Below are positions 36,201 to 45,023 of a stretch of 45,105 nucleotides of DNA, piece by piece; within the stretch, counting starts at the first letter, position 1; each line of letters begins with the position of its first letter. The DNA comes from Xanthomonas hortorum pv. cynarae. GTDB lineage: Bacteria > Pseudomonadota > Gammaproteobacteria > Xanthomonadales > Xanthomonadaceae. The stretch spans positions 1 to 45,105 of the forward strand of contig NZ_MDFM01000035.1 in the NCBI RefSeq assembly GCF_002939985.1, read 5' to 3'. Both the position numbers and the translations under genes were made by a program. The notes beneath the pieces were generated by a model. That model worked only from the letters and a program-made list of their open reading frames with translations. It made no database searches and had not been told where the DNA came from.

Positions 36201-39200
36201 CCGCCGGTGTAGCTGTTGGGACCGATCAACTGCAACACGCCAGTGCCGGCCTTTTCCAGCGAACCAGTGCCGCTGACCGTGCCTGCATACACGCCGCCGG
36301 TGGCCTGGTTGAAAACCAAGGCCGCGTTGTTGGCGATGTCGCCCTGCAGGCTGGTGGTGTCGCCGATCAACGTCCCTGCAACGATCGTGGTGCCACCGGT
36401 GTAACCATTCGCACCATTGAGCAACAGAGCGCCGGCGCCATCCTTGATCACAGTGCCAGTGCCGGTGATCGAGCCGGTGAACACACCATCGGCCACCTGG
36501 TTGAACGCCAGGGTCGCGTTGTCGACGATCGCCCCTTGCAAACTTGCGCTATCGCCTACCAGCGTGCCTGCGTTGAGCGTGGTGCCGCCGGTATAGCTGT
36601 TGCTGCCATCGAGCGTCAGCGTGCCGTTGTTGGTCTTGATCAGCGCACCGCTGCCGTTGATGTCGCCGGCCAGGATCAGATCCGCCGGATTATCGACAGT
36701 GAGCGCAGCGCCCAGCGTGACCGCGTTGCCCAGTGTTGCTGCAGCCGCATTACTCAACACCGCATCGCCCGTCACCGACAAACCGCCGCTACCCAGCGCG
36801 GTGTTGCTGTCGACCGCCAGGGTGCCATCGCTGAGCACGGTGCCGCCGGCATAGCTGTTGTTGCCGCTGAGCGTCAGCGTGGTCGCACCGTTCTTGATCA
36901 AGCCACCGGCACCGCCAATCGCACCGGTCAGGGTGAGATCGTTGCTGCCCGCCAGCGTGAGTGCACCGCTCAGATCCAGCGCATTGGCGACCGTCAGTGC
37001 CTGATCGGTATCCAGCGTGGTGCCCGCTGCCGCCGTCAGCGTACCGGTACCCAATGCCTGTGCATCGCCCAACACCAGCGTGCCGCCACCGAGTGCGGTG
37101 CCGCCGGTGTAGGTGTTGGCGGCGCCCAGGATCAATGTACCGGTATCGAGTTTCTGCAGCGTGCCGGTGCCACCGATGCTCACATCGATGGTGCCGGTGG
37201 CGCCCGGATCGACGCGTACGATGGTGGTTGCCGCATTGGCGCTCAGCGCACCGGCGCCGGCATCGCTCAGCACGTAGCCGTCGCTGGCGAACTGGATCCC
37301 GGTGATGCCTTGTGTACCCTGCACGCCTACGTTACCTGCCGGGCCGGCGAAGACGGCGAAGCTGTTTTGCCAGTCGCTGTTGAGCAAGCCATCGGCCGTG
37401 GTCCAGTTGGTCGGACCCGCTGTCCACACGCCTGTGCCGCCATCGATGCTGCCGTTGGCCAGCGTCTGCGCACCATCCCAGAACTGTACGTTGGTGCCGG
37501 GTGCGGAGACCACCACGTTGACCTGCTGCGACAACCCGGTTTGCAGCGTCAACTGGGTGAGATCGATGGTGCCCGGAATGGTGCCGAAGCCCAGCCCGTT
37601 ATTGGTCAGTGCGCCGGTGTAATCGATCAGGCGATACACGCCATTACCGAAACCACCGATGTCAGTGATGTTGAGCGTGCCGTCCAGGGTGAGATCGCCG
37701 TTGACCGCCAACACACCCGTGGTGCTGGGCGTACCGAGGAACGCATCGATGCTGGCATTCGGCGCCAGATTCAACGTGCCCGTGGTCAACACCGCACCGC
37801 TGGTCACCACCAGACGGCCGCCATCGTTGACGGTGACCGGTGCAGCGACCTCGCCGCCACCGCTCAACGTGCCGCCCGTTGCGACGGTCACACCGCCAGT
37901 GCTGGCCAGAACGCCATCCACATCCAGCGTCCCTGCAGTGATCTGCGTGGCGCCGCCGAGCGTGCTGGTGCCGGTGAGCTGCACCGTGCCTGCGCCCACC
38001 TTCTCCAGGTTGCCGGCATCGTTCAGGCTACCTGCAAAGGTGCTGCTGACGTTGTTGACGCCCAGCTGCAGCGTATTGCCGCCAAGAATCGCGACATTGC
38101 CCTGCCCGGTCAGCGCACCCAACGCCGTGTTGCTGCCCAACGAGAGCCCGGCGCCTGCCGCGACATCCACTGCGCTGGCGTTGCCCAACGCACCAGGTGC
38201 AGCGGTCGCCAGCACGCCGGCCTGCACCGCCACCGGGCCGGTGAAGCTGTTGGGGCCGGACAAGGTCAGTGTGCCCAACCCGTTCTTGGTCAACGCACCG
38301 GCACCGCTGATGGCGCCGGTCAGTGCCAGATCGTCTGCACTGGCGATGGTCAGATCGGCACCGAGATTGACCGCATTGCCCAGGGCCAGCGCAATCGCAT
38401 TGCTCAAGTTGGAATTGCCCAGCACCGACAGGCTGCCGAGACCCAACGCGCTGTTGCTGCCAACCGCCAGGGTGCCTGCATTCAACACGCTGCCGCCGAC
38501 ATAGCTATTGGCGCCATCGAGCGTGAGCGTGGACCCACCGTTCTTGATCAGACTTCCCGCACCGCTGATCGCACCGGACAAGGTCAGATCGTTACTGCCC
38601 ACCAGATTGAGCGCACCGCCGAGAACTACCGCATTGCCCACTGCCAATGCTTGATTGCTATCGAGGTTGGTGCCGGTTGCCGCAGTCAACGTGCCGGTGC
38701 CGAGTGCCTGCGCATCACCGAGCACCAGGGTGCCGCCGCTGAGTGCGGTACCGCCGGTGTAGCTGTTGGCCGCGTCGAGCACCAGCGTGCCGGTGTCGAG
38801 TTTCTCCACGCCACCAACGCCGGAAATCGCGACGTCAATCGTGGCAGTTGCCCCCGGGTCCACACGCACTGCGGTCAACGGTGCGACCACGTCCAGCGCA
38901 CCGGCGCCGGCGTCGGTCAACTGATACCCATCGGTGACGAACTGCAGGCCACCGATGCTCTGCGTGCCCTGCACGCCCACCGCACCTGCGGTACCGGCAA
39001 ACACCGCAAAATCGCCCTGCCAGGTGCTGTTGGCGGTGCCGTCCTGGCTGGTCCAGTTGGTGGCCGCGCCCCAGGTGCCGGCGCCGCCATCGACGGTGCC
39101 ATTGGCCGTGGTCTGCACGCCGTCCCAGAACTGCACGATGCTGCCCGGCGCGGTGACCACCAGATTGAGCTGCTGGCCGATGGCGGTCTGCAAGGCGAGC

Positions 39201-42200
39201 TGGCTCAGATCCACGCTGCCGGGAATCACGCCGAAGGCCAACCCGTTGTTGGTGAGCAAGCCGGTGTAGTCGATCAAGCGATACACGCCGGTGCCGAAAC
39301 CGCCGATATCGGTGATGTTGAGCGTACCGTCCAGGGTGAGATCGCCATTGACTGCGAGCAGACGCGTGTTGCTCGGCGCTGCCAGTGCGACATCGAGAAA
39401 CGCGCCCGATGCCAGCGACAAGCCACCCACGCTGAGCGAGGAGCCACTGGTCAACGCAAGCCGGCCGCCATCGCCGATGGTCACGCCACTGGCCACGCTG
39501 CCGTTGGGGCCGGTGCCCGTCAGCGTGCCGCCGAGCGCAACGTTCAACGCGCTGGTGCCGAGACTGCCGATCACATCCAGCGTACCGCCGCTGACCTGGG
39601 TGGCGCCACCGATCACGCTGGTACCCAGCAAGCGCACCGTGTCCACGCCGACCTTGTCCAGATTGCCGCCACCGCCCAGGCTGCCGGCAAAATCGCCGCC
39701 GCCCAATTGCAGCGTGCCGCCGGCATCGGTGTCGACATTGCCGGCACCGCTGAGTGCGGTGATCAGGCCACCGTTGGTCAGATTCAACGCTGCGCCCGCC
39801 GCGACATCGACGTTGCTGGCATTGCCCAACGCCGCGCCGGTGCTGGCCACCAGCGTGCCGGCCTGAATCGCCAACGGGCCGGTGTAGCTGTTGCTGCCAT
39901 TCAAGGTCAGGGTCCCGGCGCCGGTCTTGATCAAATCGCCTGCACCGCTGATGTTGCCGCTGGCCAGCATGTCTGCGCCGTTGTCCACGGTGAGCGTTGC
40001 GCCAAGCGCGATGTCGTTGCCCAATGCCACCGCGATCGCATTGCTCAATGCCGCGTTGCCGACGACCGACAGACTGCCGGTACCGAGTGCATCGTTTGCA
40101 CCGACCGCAATGGTGCCCGCAGCCAATGTGGTGCCGCCTGCGTACGTGTTGCCTGCATTGAGCGACAACGTGGTGGCGCCATTCTTGATCAAGCTACCGG
40201 TGCCGCTGATGGCACCGTTCAAGGTCAGATCGTTGCTGCCGATCAGGGTGAGCTGATCATTCAATTGCACCGTGTTGCCCAGCGTCAGCGCTGCATTGGT
40301 ATCCAGTTCCGCAGCACCGCCGACCAGCAGACCACCCACTCCCAACGCAGTGTCGTTACCCAGCACCACACGCCCTGCATCCAGCGCAACGCCGCCGCTG
40401 AAGGTGTTGGCGTTGTTCAAGGTCAGCGTGGCCGTGCCTTGTTTATCCAGACTGCCGATGCCGCTGATCACGCCATTGAGCGTGGTGTCCTGTGTGCCGG
40501 GCAGCGTCAATGCGCCGTTCAATGCGAATGCATTGCCCAGTGTCACTGCAGTGGTGGCATCCAGCGTGGTGCCAGCCGCCGCAGTCAGCGTGCCTAATCC
40601 CAGTGCGGTATCGCTGCCGACCAGCAACGCGCCGCCCTGCAATTGCAGGCCGCCCACCCAGGTATTGTTGCCAGTGAGGGTGAGCGTCTGGGGGCCGTTC
40701 TTGACCAAGCTGCCGGCGCCATCAATCACGCCATCGAGCGTGAGGTCCTGGCCATCGATGCCGAGCTGACCGGCAACGTTGAGCGCGTTCTGCAACGTCA
40801 CTGCAGTGCTGGCAGTGAGTTGCGTCCCATCGGCAGCAGTGAGTGCGCCGGTGCCCAGTGCAGTGTTGCTGCCGACCACCACCGTACCGGCGTCCAGCAC
40901 GGTCCCACCGGTGTAGAGGTTGTTGCCGGTGAGCGTGAGCGCACCAGCGCCCTGCTTGATCAGGCTACCTGCGCCGCTGACGATACCGGTCACACCAAGA
41001 TCGTTGTTGCCGGTGAGCGAGAGCGCGCCGTTCAGGGCGACATCGTTGCCGATCGTGGTTGCGGTGGTGGCTTGCAGTTGCGTGCCATCGGCTGCTGTCA
41101 GCACGCCGCTGCCCAGTGCAGTGGCGTTGCCGATCAGCAACGCGCCTGCATTGAGATCCACGCCGCCGGCAAAGGTGTTTGGTCCACCCAGGGTGAGTGT
41201 GGCGCCGCCGTCCTTGATCACCCCACCCACGCCGCTGACAACGCCGTTGAGCGCAAGATCCTGGCTGCCGCCAAGTTGCAGATCCGCTTCCAGTGCCACG
41301 TTGTTATCGACGATGCGTGCTGCGGTGCTGTCGAGCAGACCGCCGCCGATGGTCAGGGTGCCTGTGCCCAACGCCGTATCGCTGCCCAGTACCAGACTGC
41401 CTGCAGACAAGCGCGTACCACCGGCATAGGTGTTGTTGCCGGCCAATGTCAGACTGGCCGGACCGAGCTTGTCGAGACTGCCGGCGCCGGTGATCGCACC
41501 ATTGAGCGTCAGCGCATTGCTGCCACCCACATTGACCAGGCCAGCCAAGGCGATGGCATTGGCGAGCGTGCTCACCGTGGCGTTGTCCAAGGTGGTGCCG
41601 GCGGCGGCGCTGAGTGCACCAACGCCAAGTGCGGTGTCGCTGCCCACCGTGAGGCGACCGGCATCGAGCGTGGTGCCGCCGGTGTACAGACTGTTGCCGC
41701 TCAACGTCAGGTCGCCGCTGCCGGATTTGATCAGGCTGCCCGCTCCGCTGATATCGCCACTCAGGGTCAGTGCCTGCGTGCCATCAAGGCTGAGCGCGCC
41801 GGTGGTCAGCGCAATATCGTTGGCCACCGTGGTAGGCACCGTGCCCTGCAGACTGGCATTGCCGGTGACGGTCAATGCACCGCTGCCGAGTGATCCGTCG
41901 TTGGTCACCTGCAGGACGCCGGCATTGAGCAGCGTGCCGCCGGCATAGGTATTGAGCCCACCGAGCGTGAGTGTGCCGGTGCCGAGTTTGTTCAACGTAC
42001 CGCTGCCGCCAATCGTGCCCGTCAAGTTCAAGGCGGTGCCGTTGCTGCCCACGCCCATGGTGTCGGTCAACGTAATGGCATTGCCGAGCGTTGCCGCTGT
42101 GGCCGCATCGAGCACGCCGCCACTGGCGGTCAACGTACCGGTGCCCAGCGCCGCGTTGGAGCCGACCACCAGCCGCCCGGTGCTCAGCGTGGTACCGCCG

Positions 42201-44284
42201 GTATAGGCATTACTGTTGGTCAGCGTGAGGTCGCCCGCACCGCTCTTGATCAAACTGCCGCCGCCAGTGATGGCACCGCTGAGCGTGAGCGCCTGCGCGC
42301 CTGTCCAGTTCAACGGACCTGCGAGGTTGATGCCGTTGGCCACCGTCAACGCAGCGCCGGTGCTCAGGTTGGCAGGGCCGGTGACATTCAATGCACCCGT
42401 TCCCAGTGCGGAGGCCGTCCCGAGCTGCAACGCGCCCGACGCCAGCGTGGTTCCGCCGGTATACGTGTTGGTGCCGTTGAGCGCGAGCGTGCCGGTGCCG
42501 GTCTTGTTGATGCCACCGGCACCGGCAAGCGTGCCGCTCAAGGTCAGCGCGTTGCTGCTGGCACCCAGGCCCAGGGTGTTGGTCAGCGCAAACGCGTTGC
42601 CGAGCGTCAGCGGAGCCGTGGTATCCAGTAGCCCACCCGCTGCGGTCACCGTGCCGGTGCCGAGCGCACCGGGGGTTTCCAGCAGCACGGTGCCAGCACC
42701 CAGCGAGGTACCACCGGCGTAGGTATTGGTGCCGCCGAGGGTCAGTGTGCCGGTGCCGACCTTGGTCAGCGCGCCTGTTCCACTGACAACACCGCCGAGC
42801 CGCACGTTGTTGGCACCGCCGATGCTGACGTTATTGCCGAGTACGAACGCATTCGGCAAATTGACTGCAGCACTTGAAAGCACGCTGCCGCCGGTTGCGT
42901 TGACGGTGCCACTTCCCAGCGCGCCGTTGTTGCCGACGGTCAGCGCGCCACCGAGCAGGTTCACGCCGCCGCTGAAGGTATTGGCACCGGTCAAACCCAA
43001 CGCACCGGTGCCGGTCTTGGTCAACGCACCGGTGCCGGTGATTGGGCTGGCAACGGTCAAGCCGTTGGCGCCTTGCAAGGTCAACCCACCTGCACCCAGC
43101 GCAATGCCGCCAGTGGGATTCAACGTCAACCCTGCGGCAGTGGCTTCCAGTGCACCGCCATTGGCAGCGATGCTGGTGCCGAGCTGGGCTGGGTTTGCGA
43201 ACTGCAACACGCCGCCATTGAGCGCGCTGCTGCCGAAGTTGCTGCCGCCACCGACCGACCAGGTACCGCTGTTGACGCGCAAGCTGCCGAAATTGATGTA
43301 CTGCGCCGTGCTGAGCGATCCAACGCCGGTGCTGCCAGTGCCGGTGCCGATCGCCGAATTCTGCAGGATCAGCGTATTGGTGCCGCCTGCACCGCCATCC
43401 ACCACCCCGGTCTGCGCGAAACTCAGCAAGCCGCCGGGCCCCAGCAGTTCAAGCGCCAATCCACCGCTGCTGTTGACGCTGCCGCCGGTCACTGCAGTGA
43501 AGCTGTTGGTGCTGCCCGCCCCCATCGACACGCTGCCGTTGATGGTGCCCGAGTTGACGAAGGTATTGCCGGTGGCCGAACTCTGAAAGCCCACGCGTCC
43601 GTTGATGGTGCCGGTATTGACGGCATTGACGGTACCGCCGCCGCTGACCGCAATCACCGGCGTATCGGAACTCAGGACTGACAGATTCAACAATGCACGG
43701 CTATCGATCAGGCCTGCGTTGTTGATCTGCACAACGCCATTGCTGGCCGAGGTGATGCCCAGCGCCATGCCGTCGAGATTGAGCAGGTTGGCACCGAGCA
43801 AACCGCCGGTACCGTAAATCGTGCCGGTAGCAAGATTGTTGGCGATCACCGATGTGGAGGTGGCATTGCCCATGGTGACGCCGGTGCTTAGTACCGACAG
43901 CAAGCCAAGCACCGACGGATCGACCGTGCCGCCGTTGTTGAGCGTGGCGTTGGTGCCGCTGAGCGCGATGGCGGTGCCGCCGAGCAACCCGGCGGTCATC
44001 TGCGAGCCGGCCGCGACGTTGACGGTCAGGTTATTTGCACTGCTGGCAAAGCTATTGCTGGTGATCGGCAATCCAGTGCAAGTGACGGTTGCGCCCGCCG
44101 CAGGTAGCGCCGGTGTACATGCTCCCCAGGCCAGACCGGGTGCGGCGGCCCCCACCGCCAATACGACCAGGCTCGACAAACAACGACGGGTTGCCCCGGA
44201 CTTGCGCCGCCGACGCACCAACTCATGCGTGACGACCCAATTGCCAATCGCGGCGTTCCAGACCAGCGCAAATGCACGATTCAT
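33248..44284 (-). CDS. Giant PATR-repeat autotransporter adhesin with ESPR signal
   Basis: A protein of about 3,678 residues from ATG 44284, preceded by a strong AGGGGG ribosome site. It starts with an extended signal peptide region (ESPR): MNRAFALVWNAAIGNWVVTH and an RRRRKS basic patch before the hydrophobic core ending AWGA. The passenger is a beta-helix built of about 28 PATR-like cassettes (GAGxLxKxGxGxLTLxGxNxYxGGT). Two longer inserts share LNITDIGGFGxGVYRLIDYTG and NVQFWDG-type segments. The last 280 residues are the autotransporter beta-barrel (GIMAGAERRIGERSVLGIAV to the terminal WGWNF). It is exported by Sec and displayed on the cell surface, probably in adhesion or biofilm. It faces a NalP-like protease gene. 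It contains near-identical internal repeats. Confidence 0.93.
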   Translation of the reverse strand: MNRAFALVWNAAIGNWVVTHELVRRRRKSGATRRCLSSLVVLAVGAAAPGLAWGACTPALPAAGATVTCTGLPITSNSFASSANNLTVNVAAGSQMTAGLLGGTAIALSGTNATLNNGGTVDPSVLGLLSVLSTGVTMGNATSTSVIANNLATGTIYGTGGLLGANLLNLDGMALGITSASNGVVQINNAGLIDSRALLNLSVLSSDTPVIAVSGGGTVNAVNTGTINGRVGFQSSATGNTFVNSGTINGSVSMGAGSTNSFTAVTGGSVNSSGGLALELLGPGGLLSFAQTGVVDGGAGGTNTLILQNSAIGTGTGSTGVGSLSTAQYINFGSLRVNSGTWSVGGGSNFGSSALNGGVLQFANPAQLGTSIAANGGALEATAAGLTLNPTGGIALGAGGLTLQGANGLTVASPITGTGALTKTGTGALGLTGANTFSGGVNLLGGALTVGNNGALGSGTVNATGGSVLSSAAVNLPNAFVLGNNVSIGGANNVRLGGVVSGTGALTKVGTGTLTLGGTNTYAGGTSLGAGTVLLETPGALGTGTVTAAGGLLDTTAPLTLGNAFALTNTLGLGASSNALTLSGTLAGAGGINKTGTGTLALNGTNTYTGGTTLASGALQLGTASALGTGALNVTGPANLSTGAALTVANGINLAGPLNWTGAQALTLSGAITGGGSLIKSGAGDLTLTNSNAYTGGTTLSTGRLVVGSNAALGTGTLTASGGVLDAATAATLGNAITLTDTMGVGSNGTALNLTGTIGGSGTLNKLGTGTLTLGGLNTYAGGTLLNAGVLQVTNDGSLGSGALTVTGNASLQGTVPTTVANDIALTTGALSLDGTQALTLSGDISGAGSLIKSGSGDLTLSGNSLYTGGTTLDAGRLTVGSDTALGVGALSAAAGTTLDNATVSTLANAIALAGLVNVGGSNALTLNGAITGAGSLDKLGPASLTLAGNNTYAGGTRLSAGSLVLGSDTALGTGTLTIGGGLLDSTAARIVDNNVALEADLQLGGSQDLALNGVVSGVGGVIKDGGATLTLGGPNTFAGGVDLNAGALLIGNATALGSGVLTAADGTQLQATTATTIGNDVALNGALSLTGNNDLGVTGIVSGAGSLIKQGAGALTLTGNNLYTGGTVLDAGTVVVGSNTALGTGALTAADGTQLTASTAVTLQNALNVAGQLGIDGQDLTLDGVIDGAGSLVKNGPQTLTLTGNNTWVGGLQLQGGALLVGSDTALGLGTLTAAAGTTLDATTAVTLGNAFALNGALTLPGTQDTTLNGVISGIGSLDKQGTATLTLNNANTFSGGVALDAGRVVLGNDTALGVGGLLVGGAAELDTNAALTLGNTVQLNDQLTLIGSNDLTLNGAISGTGSLIKNGATTLSLNAGNTYAGGTTLAAGTIAVGANDALGTGSLSVVGNAALSNAIAVALGNDIALGATLTVDNGADMLASGNISGAGDLIKTGAGTLTLNGSNSYTGPLAIQAGTLVASTGAALGNASNVDVAAGAALNLTNGGLITALSGAGNVDTDAGGTLQLGGGDFAGSLGGGGNLDKVGVDTVRLLGTSVIGGATQVSGGTLDVIGSLGTSALNVALGGTLTGTGPNGSVASGVTIGDGGRLALTSGSSLSVGGLSLASGAFLDVALAAPSNTRLLAVNGDLTLDGTLNITDIGGFGTGVYRLIDYTGLLTNNGLAFGVIPGSVDLSQLALQTAIGQQLNLVVTAPGSIVQFWDGVQTTANGTVDGGAGTWGAATNWTSQDGTANSTWQGDFAVFAGTAGAVGVQGTQSIGGLQFVTDGYQLTDAGAGALDVVAPLTAVRVDPGATATIDVAISGVGGVEKLDTGTLVLDAANSYTGGTALSGGTLVLGDAQALGTGTLTAATGTNLDSNQALAVGNAVVLGGALNLVGSNDLTLSGAISGAGSLIKNGGSTLTLDGANSYVGGSVLNAGTLAVGSNSALGLGSLSVLGNSNLSNAIALALGNAVNLGADLTIASADDLALTGAISGAGALTKNGLGTLTLSGPNSFTGPVAVQAGVLATAAPGALGNASAVDVAAGAGLSLGSNTALGALTGQGNVAILGGNTLQLGVNNVSSTFAGSLNDAGNLEKVGAGTVQLTGTSTLGGATQITAGTLDVDGVLASTGGVTVATGGTLSGGGEVAAPVTVNDGGRLVVTSGAVLTTGTLNLAPNASIDAFLGTPSTTGVLAVNGDLTLDGTLNITDIGGFGNGVYRLIDYTGALTNNGLGFGTIPGTIDLTQLTLQTGLSQQVNVVVSAPGTNVQFWDGAQTLANGSIDGGTGVWTAGPTNWTTADGLLNSDWQNSFAVFAGPAGNVGVQGTQGITGIQFASDGYVLSDAGAGALSANAATTIVRVDPGATGTIDVSIGGTGTLQKLDTGTLILGAANTYTGGTALGGGTLVLGDAQALGTGTLTAAAGTTLDTDQALTVANALDLSGALTLAGSNDLTLTGAIGGAGGLIKNGATTLTLSGNNSYAGGTVLSDGTLAVDSNTALGSGGLSVTGDAVLSNAAAATLGNAVTLGAALTVDNPADLILAGDINGSGALIKTNNGTLTLDGSNSYTGGTTLNAGTLVGDSASLQGAIVDNATLAFNQVADGVFTGSITGTGTVIKDGAGALLLNGANGYTGGTTIVAGTLIGDTTSLQGDIANNAALVFNQATGGVYAGTVSGTGSLEKAGTGVLQLIGPNSYTGGTVVSAGTLIGNTTSLQGNVVDNGTLVFDQATDGVFAGAVSGTGSVIKQGAGALTLDVANSHAGGTTLASGTLVLGDAQALGTGSLTAAAGTTLDTDQVLTVSNAVNLTGAGALALAGSNDLALTGAITGAGGLIKNGASTLTLDGSNSYTGGTTLNAGTLVGDSASLQGAIVDNATLAFNQVGDGVFTGSITGIGAVIKDGAGALLLNGANGYTGGTTIAAGTLIGDTTSLQGDIANNAALVFNQATGGVYAGTVSGTGSLEKAGTGVLQLIGPNSYTGGTVVSAGTLIGNTTSLQGNVVDNATLVFDQATDGVFAGAVSGTGSVIKQGTGALTLVAPNTYSGGTTIASGSLIGNTTSLQGNILDNAVLVFDQAGAGTFAGNITGSGALIKTGAGALTLDGVNAYLGGTTIAAGTLIGDTDSLQGNIANNSALVFQQTTNGTYAGTLSGTGSLLKDGVGTLLVTANSGGFTGPTTVAAGTLSVGNPANPGAALGGPVTVGPGGTLTGSGSVGSLSSGGTVVIGGTAGTISVGGNATLGNGSTLQVTPGAGGAVTPISVGGAATLAPGSTLQLVRATDLPLFTEIPVINAAGGLSGQFSNVVSDYAFVEPNVSTSATALSVSFGRNTVAMVDAVTVPNQQAAAAAVDGLPTTNPVYQAVVRLPDDPQAISTAFASLSGESHASTATALLDSRFLLSGVGNHLRGDSQDARVGDTTVWITGRSLPNRVDGDANAASVRREDNGIMAGAERRIGERSVLGIAVGNQDIETRSRESFDRSDIDGTHAGIYGQADWSAFALQASVDYADYSVDSTRRVMLPGVLEEQLSSNYDAKAITVSLEAAWNLRTGNAVYSPFIAADYTHLKTDGFNERGGIAGLSVDSAKDEYTTSTVGVRGRWQLGQAAGLYASVGWRHAFGDRAVERSAGFIGTGSQFSVQSVTLAKNAVVGELGVSLITSPASRLSLSLQGLNGDGQTAYGGQVTWGWNF
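35221..35783 (-). repeat. Internal direct repeat copy 1 of the adhesin
   Basis: About 563 bp nearly identical to 36061-36623 (offset exactly 840 bp, 280 codons). The central parts differ by only a few bases per 60. It encodes several consecutive PATR cassettes with the TSLQG(N/D) insert type. Confidence 0.88.
36061..36623 (-). repeat. Internal direct repeat copy 2 of the adhesin
   Basis: Partner of 35221-35783. The 840-bp offset keeps the reading frame, so unequal recombination between the copies would lengthen or shorten the protein by 280 residues. Confidence 0.88.
37441..37700 (-). repeat. Non-PATR module, copy closer to the C-terminus
   Basis: Encodes the LTLDGTLNITDIGGFGNGVY to VQFWDG module. 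The same module recurs at an offset of 1,647 bp (549 codons) with lower identity, indicating an older duplication. Confidence 0.7.
39088..39347 (-). repeat. Non-PATR module, copy closer to the N-terminus
   Basis: Encodes LTLDGTLNITDIGGFGTGVY to VQFWDG, homologous to 37441-37700. Both copies are followed in the protein by a TNWT-containing segment and a GTQ(S/G)I(G/T)G segment that resume the PATR pattern. Confidence 0.7.
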
Positions 44285-44332
44285 TTCATTTCCCCCTGAT
44301 TGCCGTACAGAGACCGACGTGTGCCCATGCAC

Positions 44333-45020
44333 GCGCCTTCAAAGACGAAAGTTGACTAATGGTTGAGTCGGTTTAAAGCAGGGCGTGCTGCTCCAGACCT
44401 GGGTAGTTAAAGCGTGACGGCGTTTAATACCAATACAGATAACGAACCTGATGCGATTAATAGGCGAAGCGGCACATATGAAACTGTGCGGAATATCACT
44501 AACCATAAACTCATCCGTTACACAAACAAAATCTGTCGACTGGTTTGCTCGGGCTCGCTAGAGTCGGTGACGAGCCTCATCCGTAAGGACGCACGCCCCT
44601 TGCACCACCTGCCTCACTGTGGAAATGAGAATTTATCCACGATCTATGCGGTATTTGATTGGATGAGCCTGGTGGATAAAGGCGGACCGATGCACTCGAC
44701 CAGCCTCGCTAGCGAACCGAACAATAAAGATCAAATTTTATTAAAGGATGTTGCGGTGCAAAAAAATGTATATGCAGCAGGCGTTACGGTCGGATTGTAT
44801 TGCAATCGTTTGGAGACGCATTGCAATCGTTTTCTTGATTAATACCAATGCCCGTTTCCGAAATCAGCCTGCCAAAATGAGTATGTGCATTCACGAAAAT
44901 AGTTGAAGCAGAGCTTGCAGAGCCTGCTGATGTGATACCGTTTTTTCGTGCATTACATCGGGCGTGGCATGTGGATCAGATCCCAGATGTTCGTCACCTG
45001 CCGATGACTCCGGTTTGTTT
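44333..45020. other. AT-rich intergenic region upstream of the adhesin
   Basis: About 690 nt, clearly lower in GC than the genes. One open frame (44414-44842) has an unnatural composition and no ribosome site. The region holds two direct repeats of a palindrome-containing 13-mer and probably the distal control region of the adhesin gene. It ends at an insertion-sequence terminus. Confidence 0.5.
44799..44832. repeat. Two direct repeats of ATTGCAATCGTTT, 21 bp apart
   Basis: Copies at 44799-44811 and 44820-44832 start exactly 21 bp apart, two helical turns. Each begins with the perfect 8-bp palindrome ATTGCAAT. This is the usual geometry of tandem regulator sites, about 515 bp upstream of the adhesin start codon. 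Confidence 0.55.
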
Positions 45021-45023
45021 CTA

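Noticed and set aside
32939..40597. A 2,552-codon open frame on the plus strand opposite the adhesin gene
   Set aside because: It is the antisense shadow of a repetitive, strongly biased coding region where stop codons are rare. Its translation is low-complexity (repeated GVADQ/RCIERQR-like patterns), it has no domain, and it crosses the end of the protease gene and the shared terminator.
40643..43681. Further long plus-strand frames opposite the adhesin N-terminal half
   Set aside because: Same reason: antisense shadows of PATR repeats, without ribosome sites or recognisable domains.
44414..44842. 142-codon frame in the AT-rich region beyond the adhesin
   Set aside because: Composition is not protein-like, there is no ribosome site or family resemblance, and it spans the tandem 13-mer repeats.
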